From Aquiflexum balticum DSM 16537 (lineage in GTDB: Bacteria > Bacteroidota > Bacteroidia > Cytophagales > Cyclobacteriaceae), in the NCBI RefSeq assembly GCF_900176595.1, contig NZ_LT838813.1:3242001-3306000 (forward strand): 64,000 nucleotides of DNA, given 5' to 3'. The translations under genes were made by a program, and so were the position numbers. Below, one piece after another: positions 52,607-62,499 of the stretch (the first letter of the stretch is position 1; every line of letters begins with the position of its first letter). The notes under the pieces were generated by a model. The model ran no database searches. It was not told the DNA's origin and worked only from the letters and a program-made list of their open reading frames with translations.

Positions 52607-55600
52607 ATGAATAAATTAAAAGTTTTCTCAGGTATCTTAATGCTTTTTGTTTTTTCCCTTGTCTCAGCACAAGAAACACCAAATTGGCTAAGGTATCCCT
52701 CCATCTCACCTGATGGCAGTAAAATCGTTTTCACTTACAAAGGAGATCTGTACTCAGTCCCTTCTTCGGGAGGCAAAGCCACGCAATTGACTTTTCATGA
52801 AGCCCATGATTTCAAACCTGTTTGGAGCAAGGATGGAAACAAAATTGCTTTTGCCTCTGACCGCTATGGGAATTTCGATGTCTATGTGATGTCCGCAGAG
52901 GGAGGGACGGCAACCCGGCTGACCTATCATTCCAATGATGAAATGCCTTATTCTTTTTCAGCAGATGACCAGTCAGTGATATTTGGTGGAGTCCGTCAGG
53001 ATTTGGCCGAACATAGACAATACCCCACGGGATCACAACCTGAATTGTACCAAGTTCCGGTCAAAGGAGGAAGAGTTGATCAGGTTTGGACCATTCCTTC
53101 AGAGTATGTACAAGTAAGCAAGGATGGTAAAAAAATGATCTACCATGATAAAAAAGGTGGGGAGAACGAGTGGAGAAAAAGGCATCAGTCAGGAATTACA
53201 AGAGATATATGGGTTTATGATGCAGCATCTAATTCCCATAAAATGATCACTGGTTTTGGTGGGGAAGACAGAAATCCTGTTTTTGCACCCGGAGAAAATG
53301 ATATCTACTACCTCAGTGAGGAAAAAGGAAGTTTCAACGTTTTCAAAACCAGCCTCAGTAACCCTGCGCAAACTGTAGCATTGACCAACCTAAAAGACTT
53401 TCCGGTCAGGTTCCTGAGTATTTCCAATAATGGTCTGATGAGTTTTTCCTATGATGGCGAACTCTATACCCTCAAAGAAGGTGAGCAACCCAAAAAAGTA
53501 GCTGTAAGTATCACTACCCAGGCCATCGCCAATACCGACAGTTATATCAATATCAATGGAGGGGTCAGAGAAATGTCTATATCTCCAGATGGTAAAGAAA
53601 TAGCTTTTATTGCTAGAGGAGAGGTTTTTGTCACTTCAGTTGATGGTTCCCTGACCAAAAGAATCACGAATACCCCGCAGCAGGAGAGTTTTGTGCAATT
53701 TGCCCCTGATGGTAAATCCATTGTCTATGCCAGTGAACGTGATGGGAAGTGGCAGATTTTTCAATCCAAAAGAATTAGGGAAAAAGAAGAGCCGTTTTTC
53801 TATGCGAGCACTTTATTGAAAGAAGAAGCCTTGGTCAATACAGCATCGGATGCTTATCAGCCACAGCTTTCCCCTGACGGTAAAAAACTGGCGTATATTG
53901 AAGGAAGAAAGACGCTTAAGGTGTTGGATCTGGCAAGCAAGTCAACAGTAACTTTGATGACTTCCGAGGAAATCATCCATATGAGAGATGGCGATCAGTA
54001 CTTCGAATGGAGTCCTGATAGCAAATGGCTTTTGGCGCAGTTCAGACCTACTTTGGCCAATGGCGAGGTGGTATTGTTGGATGCATCGGGAAAGAAAGCC
54101 ATGGAAAACCTTACCCAAAGTGGATACGGTGATAGCCGACCTAAATGGGTTAACGGGGGTAAACAGATGATCTGGTTCAGCAACCGTGATGGCCTTAAAG
54201 GTTTTTCTACTAGCGGGAGATCACAGAATGATGTTTTTGCGATGTTCTTTACCAAAGAAGGTTTTGACAAATTCAGATTGAGCAAGGAGGATTATGACCT
54301 GATGAAGGAAGTGGAAAAGGCGGGTAAAAAAGAGGAAGAGAAAAAGGATGAAAAGAAAGAAGCCGATAAAAAAGTGGAAGATCTTAAAATAGATTGGGAA
54401 GATCTTAGAGAGAGGAAAGCTAAGTTGACAATTCACTCTTCTATTTTGGGTGACGCTGTATTGGACAAAGACGGAGAAAAAATCTTCTATCTGGCAAGTT
54501 TTGAAAAAGGGATGAATCTATGGAGTACAGACCTGCGCACCAAGGAAACCAAAATGGAACTCAAGCTTGACGCCGGTTCAGGAAGTTTGGAATGGGACAA
54601 AGAAATGAAGAACCTTTACCTATTGGCCAATGGCAATATTTCCAAAATTACCGATAAGGGAAGTAAAAGGGAGCAGATCAAAATCGCCGGGGAAATGACT
54701 TTTGATTCTGAAGCGGAACGTAAGCAGATGTTTGAACATATCAAGATCAGGACCAAAGGAGCATTTTATACCCCGGAGATGCACGGGGTGGATTGGGATG
54801 TTTTGAGTGGTGCTTATGAAAAGTATCTGCCTTCCATCGGTAATGACTATGAATTTGCTGAAATGGTATCGGAACTGATCGGAGAACTGAATGTTTCTCA
54901 TGCCGGTGCAAGATATAGCGGTAGTATTCCCCAAGCGGATGCTACGGCATCATTGGGTATTTTCATGGATTATTCCCATAAAAATGATGGTATCAAAATA
55001 GCGGAAATCCTAAAAGGAGGTCCCTTGGATAAAGCAGGACTTTCTATCCAAACCGGAATGATCATTGAAAAAATAGATGGAGAAACCATCAGTACTGATA
55101 AAGATGTGGCTTGGTATCTTAACCGAAAAGCTGATAAGTTCACACTTTTGGAAGTTTTGGATCCGAAAACCAATACCAGACAGCAAGTGACAGTGAAACC
55201 TGTATCTCTTGGTGAAGAAAACCAATTGCTCTATAAGCGCTGGGTGAAAAAGAATCAGGAGGAAGTAGATAAATTGTCCAATGGGACTTTGGGCTATGTG
55301 CATATACCAGGAATGTCGGATGGTCCATACCGAACCACTTACGAGGAAATGATGGGCAAATACCATGACCGAAAAGGGGTGATTGTGGATACCCGTTTCA
55401 ATGGGGGCGGGGATTTGGTTGCGGATTTGGCGATGTTCTTTACCGGAGAGAGGTTTATCACCTATGCTAACGCTGAGCGTGAGGTAGGCTATGAACCTAC
55501 CTTCCGATGGACCAAACCTACCTTGGCCATGTTCAACGAGGCCAATTATTCTGACGGACATTGTTTTGCCTGTGGTTACACTGATCTGAATATCGGCAAA

Positions 55601-55837
55601 ACCGTGGGTATGCCGACGCCTGGCACCTGTTCTTTTGCAGGCTGGGAGATGTTGCCCAATGGTAGCAGATGGGGAATGGTCCCTGTTTCGGCCAAAGACA
55701 AATCCGGTAATTGGATGGAAAATAACGAAACCGATCCTCAGTTTAAGGTCAAAAACATGCCTGGTAAGATAGACAAAGGTATCGATCAGCAGTTGGAAAA
55801 AGCGGTGGAGGAGTTGATGAAGGATGTTGGGAAATGA
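52607..55837 (+). CDS. Tricorn-like S41 peptidase, first paralogue
   Basis: 1,076 residues: signal peptide (LKVFSGILMLFVFSLVSA), a TolB/WD-type propeller (about 30-570, repeated SPDGKEIAF/APDGKSIVYASE words), a charged Lys/Glu linker (about 565-600), a tricorn core domain (about 705-780), a PDZ domain (about 795-870) and the S41 catalytic part with the Ser in NEANYSDGHCFACGY (near 979) and the FNGGGDLVADL loop. Likely a periplasmic oligopeptide-processing protease. The active-site surroundings (YSDGHCFACGY) differ from the usual SYSxAExF, so activity is probable rather than certain. Confidence 0.87.
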   Translation: MNKLKVFSGILMLFVFSLVSAQETPNWLRYPSISPDGSKIVFTYKGDLYSVPSSGGKATQLTFHEAHDFKPVWSKDGNKIAFASDRYGNFDVYVMSAEGGTATRLTYHSNDEMPYSFSADDQSVIFGGVRQDLAEHRQYPTGSQPELYQVPVKGGRVDQVWTIPSEYVQVSKDGKKMIYHDKKGGENEWRKRHQSGITRDIWVYDAASNSHKMITGFGGEDRNPVFAPGENDIYYLSEEKGSFNVFKTSLSNPAQTVALTNLKDFPVRFLSISNNGLMSFSYDGELYTLKEGEQPKKVAVSITTQAIANTDSYININGGVREMSISPDGKEIAFIARGEVFVTSVDGSLTKRITNTPQQESFVQFAPDGKSIVYASERDGKWQIFQSKRIREKEEPFFYASTLLKEEALVNTASDAYQPQLSPDGKKLAYIEGRKTLKVLDLASKSTVTLMTSEEIIHMRDGDQYFEWSPDSKWLLAQFRPTLANGEVVLLDASGKKAMENLTQSGYGDSRPKWVNGGKQMIWFSNRDGLKGFSTSGRSQNDVFAMFFTKEGFDKFRLSKEDYDLMKEVEKAGKKEEEKKDEKKEADKKVEDLKIDWEDLRERKAKLTIHSSILGDAVLDKDGEKIFYLASFEKGMNLWSTDLRTKETKMELKLDAGSGSLEWDKEMKNLYLLANGNISKITDKGSKREQIKIAGEMTFDSEAERKQMFEHIKIRTKGAFYTPEMHGVDWDVLSGAYEKYLPSIGNDYEFAEMVSELIGELNVSHAGARYSGSIPQADATASLGIFMDYSHKNDGIKIAEILKGGPLDKAGLSIQTGMIIEKIDGETISTDKDVAWYLNRKADKFTLLEVLDPKTNTRQQVTVKPVSLGEENQLLYKRWVKKNQEEVDKLSNGTLGYVHIPGMSDGPYRTTYEEMMGKYHDRKGVIVDTRFNGGGDLVADLAMFFTGERFITYANAEREVGYEPTFRWTKPTLAMFNEANYSDGHCFACGYTDLNIGKTVGMPTPGTCSFAGWEMLPNGSRWGMVPVSAKDKSGNWMENNETDPQFKVKNMPGKIDKGIDQQLEKAVEELMKDVGK

Positions 55838-56212
55838 GATGCGAGAAATAAGAGCTTAGATACTAGAACCAAGAGCCAAGAGCCAAGAGACAAGACCTTT
55901 GATGCGTCATTGAGCATCAGAGGTCTTTGCCTTTTAAGAAGCTGAACCAAGGGCCAAGAATCAATATACGAGATGGAATGACAAACCTTTTCCTGTAAAG
56001 TCTCCTCTTGCCTAAAATCATCCATATAATGTCCTGGCTTTGATTCAAAGCAACCTTAAATTCACTATAAGCCATTGAATTTTAGATGATTGAATAGGGA
56101 ATAAAACAAGCTGATTTGGTTAATGAATTATCAAATTATTATTTAAGATAAACTCAAAGATTTATCTCATTTTGTTTATTTTTTTTCCTGATTTTTCGTT
56201 AATATCTATATC
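55838..56212. repeat. Intergenic region with CCAAGAG simple repeats and a stem-loop
   Basis: No gene. Contains AGAACCAAGAGCCAAGAGCC-type degenerate repeats (55860-55960) and a stem GACCTTTGATGC (55894-55905) with GCATCAGAGGTC (55914-55925), followed by TTTGCCTTTT, which may terminate the peptidase transcript. Confidence 0.6.
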
Positions 56213-57535
56213 ATGTTACGGAAGATAGCTCGTTGGAATTTCGGCTTCTTGATTGTCTTGATGGCCGCTTGCAGCAAAGGAGATGAATCAATTCCTCCTA
56301 TAAACCCCAAGCCTGATGGGGTCTTTACAATATCTGAACTTATGTTCCATCCTGACAAAATACCCATAAAAACCTCAGAACCGACATTTTCTATAGCCGG
56401 CACTTTAAATTACAAAAATGCGTCAGATGGAGTTAAATCACTAAGACTTACTTCCTCAGCAGGCTTTGATACCACGCTTAACCTGCAAGGACTTGCCACA
56501 GCAACAAATGGTACTATTGTGGGTGATTTTATTTTAACCAGACCAGATGTGCCTGTTCAGTTTAGTTTTGAAGTGGCTCTGACAGACGGAAAAGGAAGAA
56601 CATCCAACAAACTTAGTGGTGCCATTACTATAGCAATTGATGACAGTGGCATGTCGTGGTATGATCATACCATTGATCCATATGTTAATTTTAATGATTT
56701 AGGTTATTTCAATGATATGTTCGTTGCAGTTACCAGTGCAGGAACCATTTGCACTTCACCCGATGGAATACATTGGGAAAATCACATTTTGCCTAACTCC
56801 AGCCCCATGAATTATCCACTTCGCGGTATCACTTTTTCAGGCAGTCAATATATTGCTGTAGGTGATAATGGCACTATTTTTACTTCTCCAAATGGAATTG
56901 ACTGGACGAATCGTTCACTCCCGGACAACGAAAATTTCAACACCTTATATTCCGTAGCTTCAAATGCCGACATCATTGTGGCTGTTGGGGAAAATGCTGT
57001 TCCGGTGGGGCGGATAGATATTTTGACTTCGATTGATGGTGTTTCATGGACAAGAAATTCTTTTTCAGAAAATCGATCCGAACTGAGATCAGTAATTTGG
57101 ACAGGAAACCGTTTTGTGGCAGTAGGTTTTGGAAGAACTGAAGAATTTGGATACCCATTACTATTGACTTCATTAGATGGTGTTAATTGGTCGGATATAA
57201 GTAATACAAACCGAAAAGGCAGTTTCATTTATGATGTCATTCAAAGCGGTGAAAAGACAATTGCTATCGGAACAAATATTGTCGTAATTGGTGATATTGA
57301 TGGAAACTGGACATGGCATGATATCCCTGAAAATGTCTTTGTTTACTCGCTGGCATGGTCAGGCAATAAACTGATAGGGGTAGGGAATGGTATTTTTACC
57401 TCAAATGACGGGCTCAACTGGACCCAGCGTCATCCAGGAAATAATCTTTCTGATAATTATGAATGTGTAGTTTGGGGTAAAGATAAATTTGTGGCAGCCG
57501 GTAAAGAATATAGTAAAGTGACCATCTCCCCTTAA
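56213..57535 (+). CDS. Lipoprotein with beta-propeller-like repeats
   Basis: 440 residues. Lipobox at GFLIVLMAAC, then an Ig-like domain (about 40-145) and a propeller of BNR/YCF48-like repeats with words ICTSPDGIHWENH, IFTSPNGIDWTNR, LLTSLDGVNWSD, IFTSNDGLNWTQR. Such proteins often act as assembly or adhesion modules or bind sugars. It lies between the two tricorn-like peptidase genes; no catalytic residues seen. Confidence 0.75.
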   Translation: MLRKIARWNFGFLIVLMAACSKGDESIPPINPKPDGVFTISELMFHPDKIPIKTSEPTFSIAGTLNYKNASDGVKSLRLTSSAGFDTTLNLQGLATATNGTIVGDFILTRPDVPVQFSFEVALTDGKGRTSNKLSGAITIAIDDSGMSWYDHTIDPYVNFNDLGYFNDMFVAVTSAGTICTSPDGIHWENHILPNSSPMNYPLRGITFSGSQYIAVGDNGTIFTSPNGIDWTNRSLPDNENFNTLYSVASNADIIVAVGENAVPVGRIDILTSIDGVSWTRNSFSENRSELRSVIWTGNRFVAVGFGRTEEFGYPLLLTSLDGVNWSDISNTNRKGSFIYDVIQSGEKTIAIGTNIVVIGDIDGNWTWHDIPENVFVYSLAWSGNKLIGVGNGIFTSNDGLNWTQRHPGNNLSDNYECVVWGKDKFVAAGKEYSKVTISP

Positions 57536-58043
57536 ATCAGATTAAAAAAAAACAGATTTAATTTAATCCTACTTTGTCAAATTTAATGAGCAGTTAGAAA
57601 TTTTCATTTCTATTCAACAATCCTTTTGAAGAAAGGAAAAGTCCCATTAGGGACTATATATGGGTAGAAAGAGTTTCATTTTAGTGGGTTTCCGTGCCTT
57701 TAGGTACGGGATATATATTGTGCCTAAAGGCCCAAATGCATTTCGAATGATCATTTGTTCTACCCATATTATGTCCCTAACGGGCCCTAAGCCAATGTTT
57801 AGGATATATTATTGTTATTGAGAATTTTGAAATCAGGATTCCATAACTTGACAGAGTAGGCTTAATCTTATTATTTAGCATTACTTGATAAAGAATTTTA
57901 TAATAATCTTAAATTAAGTAATTTCATTAGTTGTCCAAATGATCTGACCTAACAAACTGTTTAATTACCGTTTGGATTCTTCTGTTTCAGTATTCGAAAA
58001 AAAATTCCTATCTAAGTAAAAAACTAACATAAATCTTAAGTGT
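57536..58043. other. Intergenic region before the second tricorn-like gene
   Basis: Contains the MITE-like inverted repeat (57641-57786) and about 250 bases of AT-rich DNA that probably carry the promoter of the peptidase gene. No gene is supported. Confidence 0.6.
57641..57786. repeat. MITE-like inverted repeat
   Basis: Outer arms, about 29 bases each: GTCCCATTAGGGACTATATA onward to TATGGGTAGAA, and the matching TTCTACCCATATTATGTCCC then TAACGGGCC, with a few mismatches. Inside lies a second hairpin (GTGCCTTTAGGTACGGG and GTGCCTAAAGGCCC). The style matches a dispersed palindrome family in Bacteroidota that I have seen in several genomes; movement by a transposase is not shown. Confidence 0.65.
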
Positions 58044-61000
58044 ATGAAATGGCTCACAGTATTCTTTTTCAGTTGTTTGTTGACTCCGGTTTTTTCTCAG
58101 AATGATGCTGTTTTAATCCGCTACCCTGCAATCAGTCCAGATGGGTCCTTTATCAGTTTCTCCTTTCAAGGTGACATTTGGACGATGCCCGCTGTAGGTG
58201 GCGTCCCAATCCGGCTTACCGTCCATGAAGCTTATGAAAGTAACCCGGTTTTCAGCCCTGATGGAAAGCGTATTGCTTTTTCCGGAGCGCGATTTGGAAA
58301 TAATGATATTTATAGCATGCCTGTAAATGGTGGTCAACCCGAGCGGCTTACCTATCATTCCAGTGATGACTTGATTTCTACATGGGCTACCTCTGGAGAA
58401 ATCCTTTTCTCGACTGCCAGGGAATTCCGACAAGTGGAGCGGCCACTTGAGGTTTACACTATAGCTGCTAAAGGTGGAACCGAATCAAGACTTATGGATG
58501 CAGTAGGCTTTGACCCTGCCCAATCACCAAATGGAAGGTTCATTGCATTTACACGAGGTGACATCAATCCCATTTATCGGGAAGATTATCGAGGTCCATC
58601 CAATCGGGATATTTGGTTGTATGATTCAAAAAACAAAACATATTCAAAAATTGTAGGATTCGAAACCAATGATATCCTTCCGAGATGGGGAGATGACCGT
58701 ACCCTCTATTTCCTGAGTACAGAAAGCGGTCGCAACAATCTTTACAGATTAACCCTTGATAACAATGGGAACGCCATTGGAAAACCTGAACAGTTAACCA
58801 CTTTCAAAGATCATTCAATTCGATATTATTCTATTTCGGCAGATGGAAAAACCATTGTTTTTGAACGGGAAATGGGTATTTATACCATGAATACGGCTAC
58901 TAAGGTTGTGAAAGAAGTTCCGGTTTCTATCAGTGCTGATTTGCGCTTTGACCAGACAAACAACAAAACGGTTACCAATGGGGCATCTGACTTTGCTGTC
59001 TCTCCCAATGGGAAATTGCTCTCACTGATATTGCGCGGGGAAATCTATGTCAAAGAAGCTAACAAGGATAAAACACTGACTACCAATCTCTCCAATCATC
59101 CTTTCAGGGACATGGATATGGTGTGGGGAAGCGATTCAGTTATGCTTTTCACTTCCGACCGGGGGGATAATAACTTTGATATTTATTCGGTTAAATCCAT
59201 CGATAAGCAGGAGTCCAATATTTTCAAATCCCTGAAACATCAGGTTGTCCGCATCACAAAAACAAAGGAAGATGAATCAGGACTTTCAGTATCCCCTGAT
59301 GGTAAAAAACTTGCCTACCTTAGGGGCCGGGGCACATTGGTGGTAAGTGACCTGTCTGCAGATGGAAAACTTACCAATGATAAGATTTTACACGATGGAT
59401 GGGAATCACCTTCAGGCCTGGTGTGGAGCCCTGACAGCAAATGGCTGGCATATTCCATGACTGATTTGTACTTCAACCAAGAAGTTTACATTCAGTCAGC
59501 AGATAATACATCCAAAGCTGTAAACGTAAGCATGCATCCTAGACGGGACACCCAACCTTTCTGGAGTGCTGATGGATCGAAACTTGGATTTATCTCAGCA
59601 CGGAATAATCTTAACAGCGATGTATGGTTTGTCTGGCTGAAAAAAGAAGATTGGGAAAAGTCGACTCAGGACTGGGAGGAGTTCAGTGATGACTTAATGG
59701 ACAAATCCCCAGAGAAAAAAGAATCAGAATCAAAACCTGTCATCATTGATTTTGATAATATCCATAACCGGCTGGTGCAGGTGACGAGTTTTCCTGGTGA
59801 CGAATCCAATGTGCTTATCTCGAAAGATGGAGAAACCTTCTATTATACAGGACAAAGCAGCACTTCAAATGGGCGGGATCTTTACAGTATAAAATGGAAC
59901 GGTAAAGATTTGAAGGAACTTACAAAGAGTGGTTTTAATCCCGGCAATCCAATAATGGATAAAGAAGGAAAGTATATTTATTATGCAGGAAGAGGTGGTG
60001 CTATCAACAGAATTGAAACCAAAACTGAAAAATCAGAAACACTTCCCTTTGCTGTCAAGCAACGGATCGATTATGTAGCCGAAAGGGAACAGGTTTTTGA
60101 AGAAGCTTGGCGGACACTGCGTGATGGATTTTACGATCCGCAATTTCACGGAAAAGACTGGGAAGCATTGCGTACCAAATATAAACCTCTCTGCGTGAAT
60201 GCCAGCACCAATGAGGATTTCCGCGAAATGTTCAACTATATGCTGGGTGAGTTGAACTCGAGCCATATGGGACTTTCAACCCCACAGCAAGCCGAAACTC
60301 AAAACGATGCAACAGGTTTGTTGGGGGTAGAGCTTCAACCAACAAAAGAGGGGATGAAAGTAATCAGGGTGATTCCAAATTCTCCCGCTGCAAAGTCAGC
60401 TGTAAACCTGAAAATTAATGATGTGATCGTTTCCGTCGATGGGAAGCCTTATTCTGAAAAGGATAATTTCTATGGTCTGTTGAATATCCGGGCAAATGAA
60501 CGCACGCTTTTAACAGTAAAAACTGCTGATGGAAATAACCGCGAAGTGGTGATACGGCCAGCTTCCAGCTTAAGGCAGTTATTATACGAAGAGTGGGTTG
60601 AGAACAGAAAGAAACTGGTTGATCAGTATTCAAATGGCAGGTTAGGATATATTCACATTCAAGCTATGAACAACCCAAGTTTTGAGGTGTTCGAGCGGGA
60701 ATTACAGGCAGCAGGCAATGGAAAAGATGGTTTGGTAATAGATGTCCGCTATAATGGAGGAGGGTCTACCACTGATTTGCTGATGGCGATCTTAAATTAC
60801 AAGCAGCATGCCTACACGATACCCCGTGGGGCAAGCGAAGACCTTGAGCGGGATAAATTAAAATTCCGTGACTATTATCCTATTGGGGAGCGTCTGATTT
60901 TTTCGGCATGGTTAAAACCATCCATAGCTTTGTGCAATGAGGGGAGTTACTCCAATGCGGAAATATTTTCGCATGCTTACAAGTCTTTGGGTATAGGGAA

Positions 61001-61247
61001 ACTGGTTGGTGTACCCACCAATGGATCGGTTATTTCCACCGGTGGACGAGCTTTGCTCGATGGTTCTTTTGTAAGACTTCCCGGACGGGCCTGGTTTACA
61101 AAAGCGACAGATGTTAACCAAGAACTTGGTCCTGCTGTACCGGATATTATTGTTGAAAATACTCCTGATTGGATTGCCAAAAATACAGATGATCAGCTGA
61201 AACGAGCTGTGGAAGAATTGATCAAAGACCTGAATGCAAAGAAATAA
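58044..61247 (+). CDS. Tricorn-like S41 peptidase, second paralogue
   Basis: 1,067 residues with the same order as the protein at 52607: signal peptide (WLTVFFFSCLLTPVFSQ), propeller, tricorn core (about 690-750), PDZ (about 765-850) and S41 end with the canonical SYSNAEIFSHAYKSLGIGKL (near 967) and YNGGGSTTDLL. The catalytic motif is canonical, unlike that of the first paralogue. Divergence between them shows an old duplication, probably with different substrates. Confidence 0.9.
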   Translation: MKWLTVFFFSCLLTPVFSQNDAVLIRYPAISPDGSFISFSFQGDIWTMPAVGGVPIRLTVHEAYESNPVFSPDGKRIAFSGARFGNNDIYSMPVNGGQPERLTYHSSDDLISTWATSGEILFSTAREFRQVERPLEVYTIAAKGGTESRLMDAVGFDPAQSPNGRFIAFTRGDINPIYREDYRGPSNRDIWLYDSKNKTYSKIVGFETNDILPRWGDDRTLYFLSTESGRNNLYRLTLDNNGNAIGKPEQLTTFKDHSIRYYSISADGKTIVFEREMGIYTMNTATKVVKEVPVSISADLRFDQTNNKTVTNGASDFAVSPNGKLLSLILRGEIYVKEANKDKTLTTNLSNHPFRDMDMVWGSDSVMLFTSDRGDNNFDIYSVKSIDKQESNIFKSLKHQVVRITKTKEDESGLSVSPDGKKLAYLRGRGTLVVSDLSADGKLTNDKILHDGWESPSGLVWSPDSKWLAYSMTDLYFNQEVYIQSADNTSKAVNVSMHPRRDTQPFWSADGSKLGFISARNNLNSDVWFVWLKKEDWEKSTQDWEEFSDDLMDKSPEKKESESKPVIIDFDNIHNRLVQVTSFPGDESNVLISKDGETFYYTGQSSTSNGRDLYSIKWNGKDLKELTKSGFNPGNPIMDKEGKYIYYAGRGGAINRIETKTEKSETLPFAVKQRIDYVAEREQVFEEAWRTLRDGFYDPQFHGKDWEALRTKYKPLCVNASTNEDFREMFNYMLGELNSSHMGLSTPQQAETQNDATGLLGVELQPTKEGMKVIRVIPNSPAAKSAVNLKINDVIVSVDGKPYSEKDNFYGLLNIRANERTLLTVKTADGNNREVVIRPASSLRQLLYEEWVENRKKLVDQYSNGRLGYIHIQAMNNPSFEVFERELQAAGNGKDGLVIDVRYNGGGSTTDLLMAILNYKQHAYTIPRGASEDLERDKLKFRDYYPIGERLIFSAWLKPSIALCNEGSYSNAEIFSHAYKSLGIGKLVGVPTNGSVISTGGRALLDGSFVRLPGRAWFTKATDVNQELGPAVPDIIVENTPDWIAKNTDDQLKRAVEELIKDLNAKK

Positions 61248-61427
61248 GAAGGAACTTTGGGTATGCAAGGAAATTCCTGACTATGATATATAGTTCGGGT
61301 TTATTCAAAAAAAAACAATAAAACTCTGATTGACGTTTTCCCTTCTCTGACTTGCATTTAATCAATCTATTTTTTTTTTTTTTCTAAATTCAAAAAATAT
61401 TTATTGTTTTTCAATAAATATTTACCG

Positions 61428-62003
61428 ATGTTTGGCAAAAAAAACATTATAATCATGGAATGGAAGAAAAAATGGGTAACCCAACCCGGACTGATGTTGA
61501 TCACCATTGTGATCTGGTCCATATTTATTGGTCTATGCATACAGGCAGGTGCAATATTATTTACTTTAATCTATAGTCTGTTCAACCCGATTGTTGCGCA
61601 GAATCTATATGAAGGGCTTAACCTGTCTGCCTTGATGGAACAGGATATTCGACACTATATCGGGTTGCTTTCGTTGATTGTGGCCATTACCGGATTAAAG
61701 GCTTATATATTTTATCTGATGATCAGGATTTTTCTGAAGATTAACCTGACCCATCCTTTCAGTAAGGAGGTTTCCAAATTGATTTCCAAAATCGGACAGG
61801 TTACCGTTGAAATCGCCCTATTCATCATCTTTACCAATGCCTATGTCAAATGGCTTTCCAAAAGGGAATTCGACTTACCTGCTATGGGAGAATATATGGG
61901 AGGAGCATTTGAGTACTTCTTGATGGGCATAATTATTTATGCTATTTCGAAAGTCTTCAAAAGAGGCCTCGAAATCCAGTCCGAAAACGAATTAACCGTC
62001 TAA
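61428..62003 (+). CDS. DUF2975-type membrane protein
   Basis: 191 residues from ATG 61428 (ATG 61455 is an alternative, giving MEWKKKW). Four hydrophobic helices (LITIVIWSIFIGLCIQAGAI, IGLLSLIVAITGLKAYIF, VTVEIALFIIFTNAYV, FLMGIIIYAISKVF). DUF2975 proteins are nearly always followed by a YozG-like HTH gene, as here (3 bases apart). A role in controlled membrane response or toxin-antitoxin-like regulation is unproven. Confidence 0.75.
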   Translation: MFGKKNIIIMEWKKKWVTQPGLMLITIVIWSIFIGLCIQAGAILFTLIYSLFNPIVAQNLYEGLNLSALMEQDIRHYIGLLSLIVAITGLKAYIFYLMIRIFLKINLTHPFSKEVSKLISKIGQVTVEIALFIIFTNAYVKWLSKREFDLPAMGEYMGGAFEYFLMGIIIYAISKVFKRGLEIQSENELTV

Positions 62004-62006
62004 GTT

Positions 62007-62213
62007 ATGGCAATCATTGTAAATTTAGACGTAATGATGGCCAAGCGGAAAATGTCTCTGAATGAACTGTCTGAAAAAGTGGATATCACGCTATCCAACC
62101 TGTCCATACTCAAAACAGGAAAAGCCAAAGCCATCCGATTCAGTACATTGGAAGCCATCTGCAAAGTTTTGGATTGTCAGCCGGGGGATATTTTGGAGTT
62201 TGTGGAGGAGTGA
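62007..62213 (+). CDS. YozG-like Cro/CI-type transcriptional regulator
   Basis: 68 residues, a single HTH: DVMMAKRKMSLNELSEKVD, ITLSNLSILKTGKAKAI, TLEAICKVLDCQPGDILEF. Typical partner of DUF2975 proteins; likely regulates this operon. Confidence 0.88.
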   Translation: MAIIVNLDVMMAKRKMSLNELSEKVDITLSNLSILKTGKAKAIRFSTLEAICKVLDCQPGDILEFVEE

Positions 62214-62264
62214 GCTAAACAAGGATATTGAATTTTCAATTTACTTTCATTGACAATTTTATCC

Positions 62265-62450
62265 ATGACCAAGAAATTAACCAAAAAACAGGTTTACGAT
62301 ATTTCCCAGGAACTCCAATGTGGAATGAAGGTCTTTGTCAATACCGACACTTTGGAATACAAAAGTATCCCGGATATGGATGACATGGATGATTTTGGTT
62401 TTTGGGATGAAGAGTTAGAAGAAATCGGAAATATCTGGAAAAGAAGCTGA
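62265..62450 (+). pseudogene. Truncated UPF0158-like protein
   Basis: 61 residues from ATG 62265. LTKKQVYDISQELQCGMKVF and VNTDTLEYKSIPDMDDMDD match the N-terminal part of UPF0158 proteins, which are usually well over twice this length. The frame ends at TGA 62448-62450, inside a stem-loop. Either a short paralogue or a remnant whose C-terminal part was lost; no downstream continuation is seen. Confidence 0.5.
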
Positions 62451-62466
62451 CCATCAGGGTCAGCTT
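62444..62466 (-). terminator. Terminator of the minus-strand barrel gene
   Basis: AAGCTGACC (62444-62452) pairs perfectly with GGTCAGCTT (62458-62466). On the minus strand the stem is followed by CTTTT, so it fits best as the terminator of the gene at 62500-63162; it also ends the UPF0158-like fragment on the plus strand. Confidence 0.65.
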
Positions 62467-62499
62467 CCGATAAAAATTTCAAGCCGCCTTAAGCTAAAA

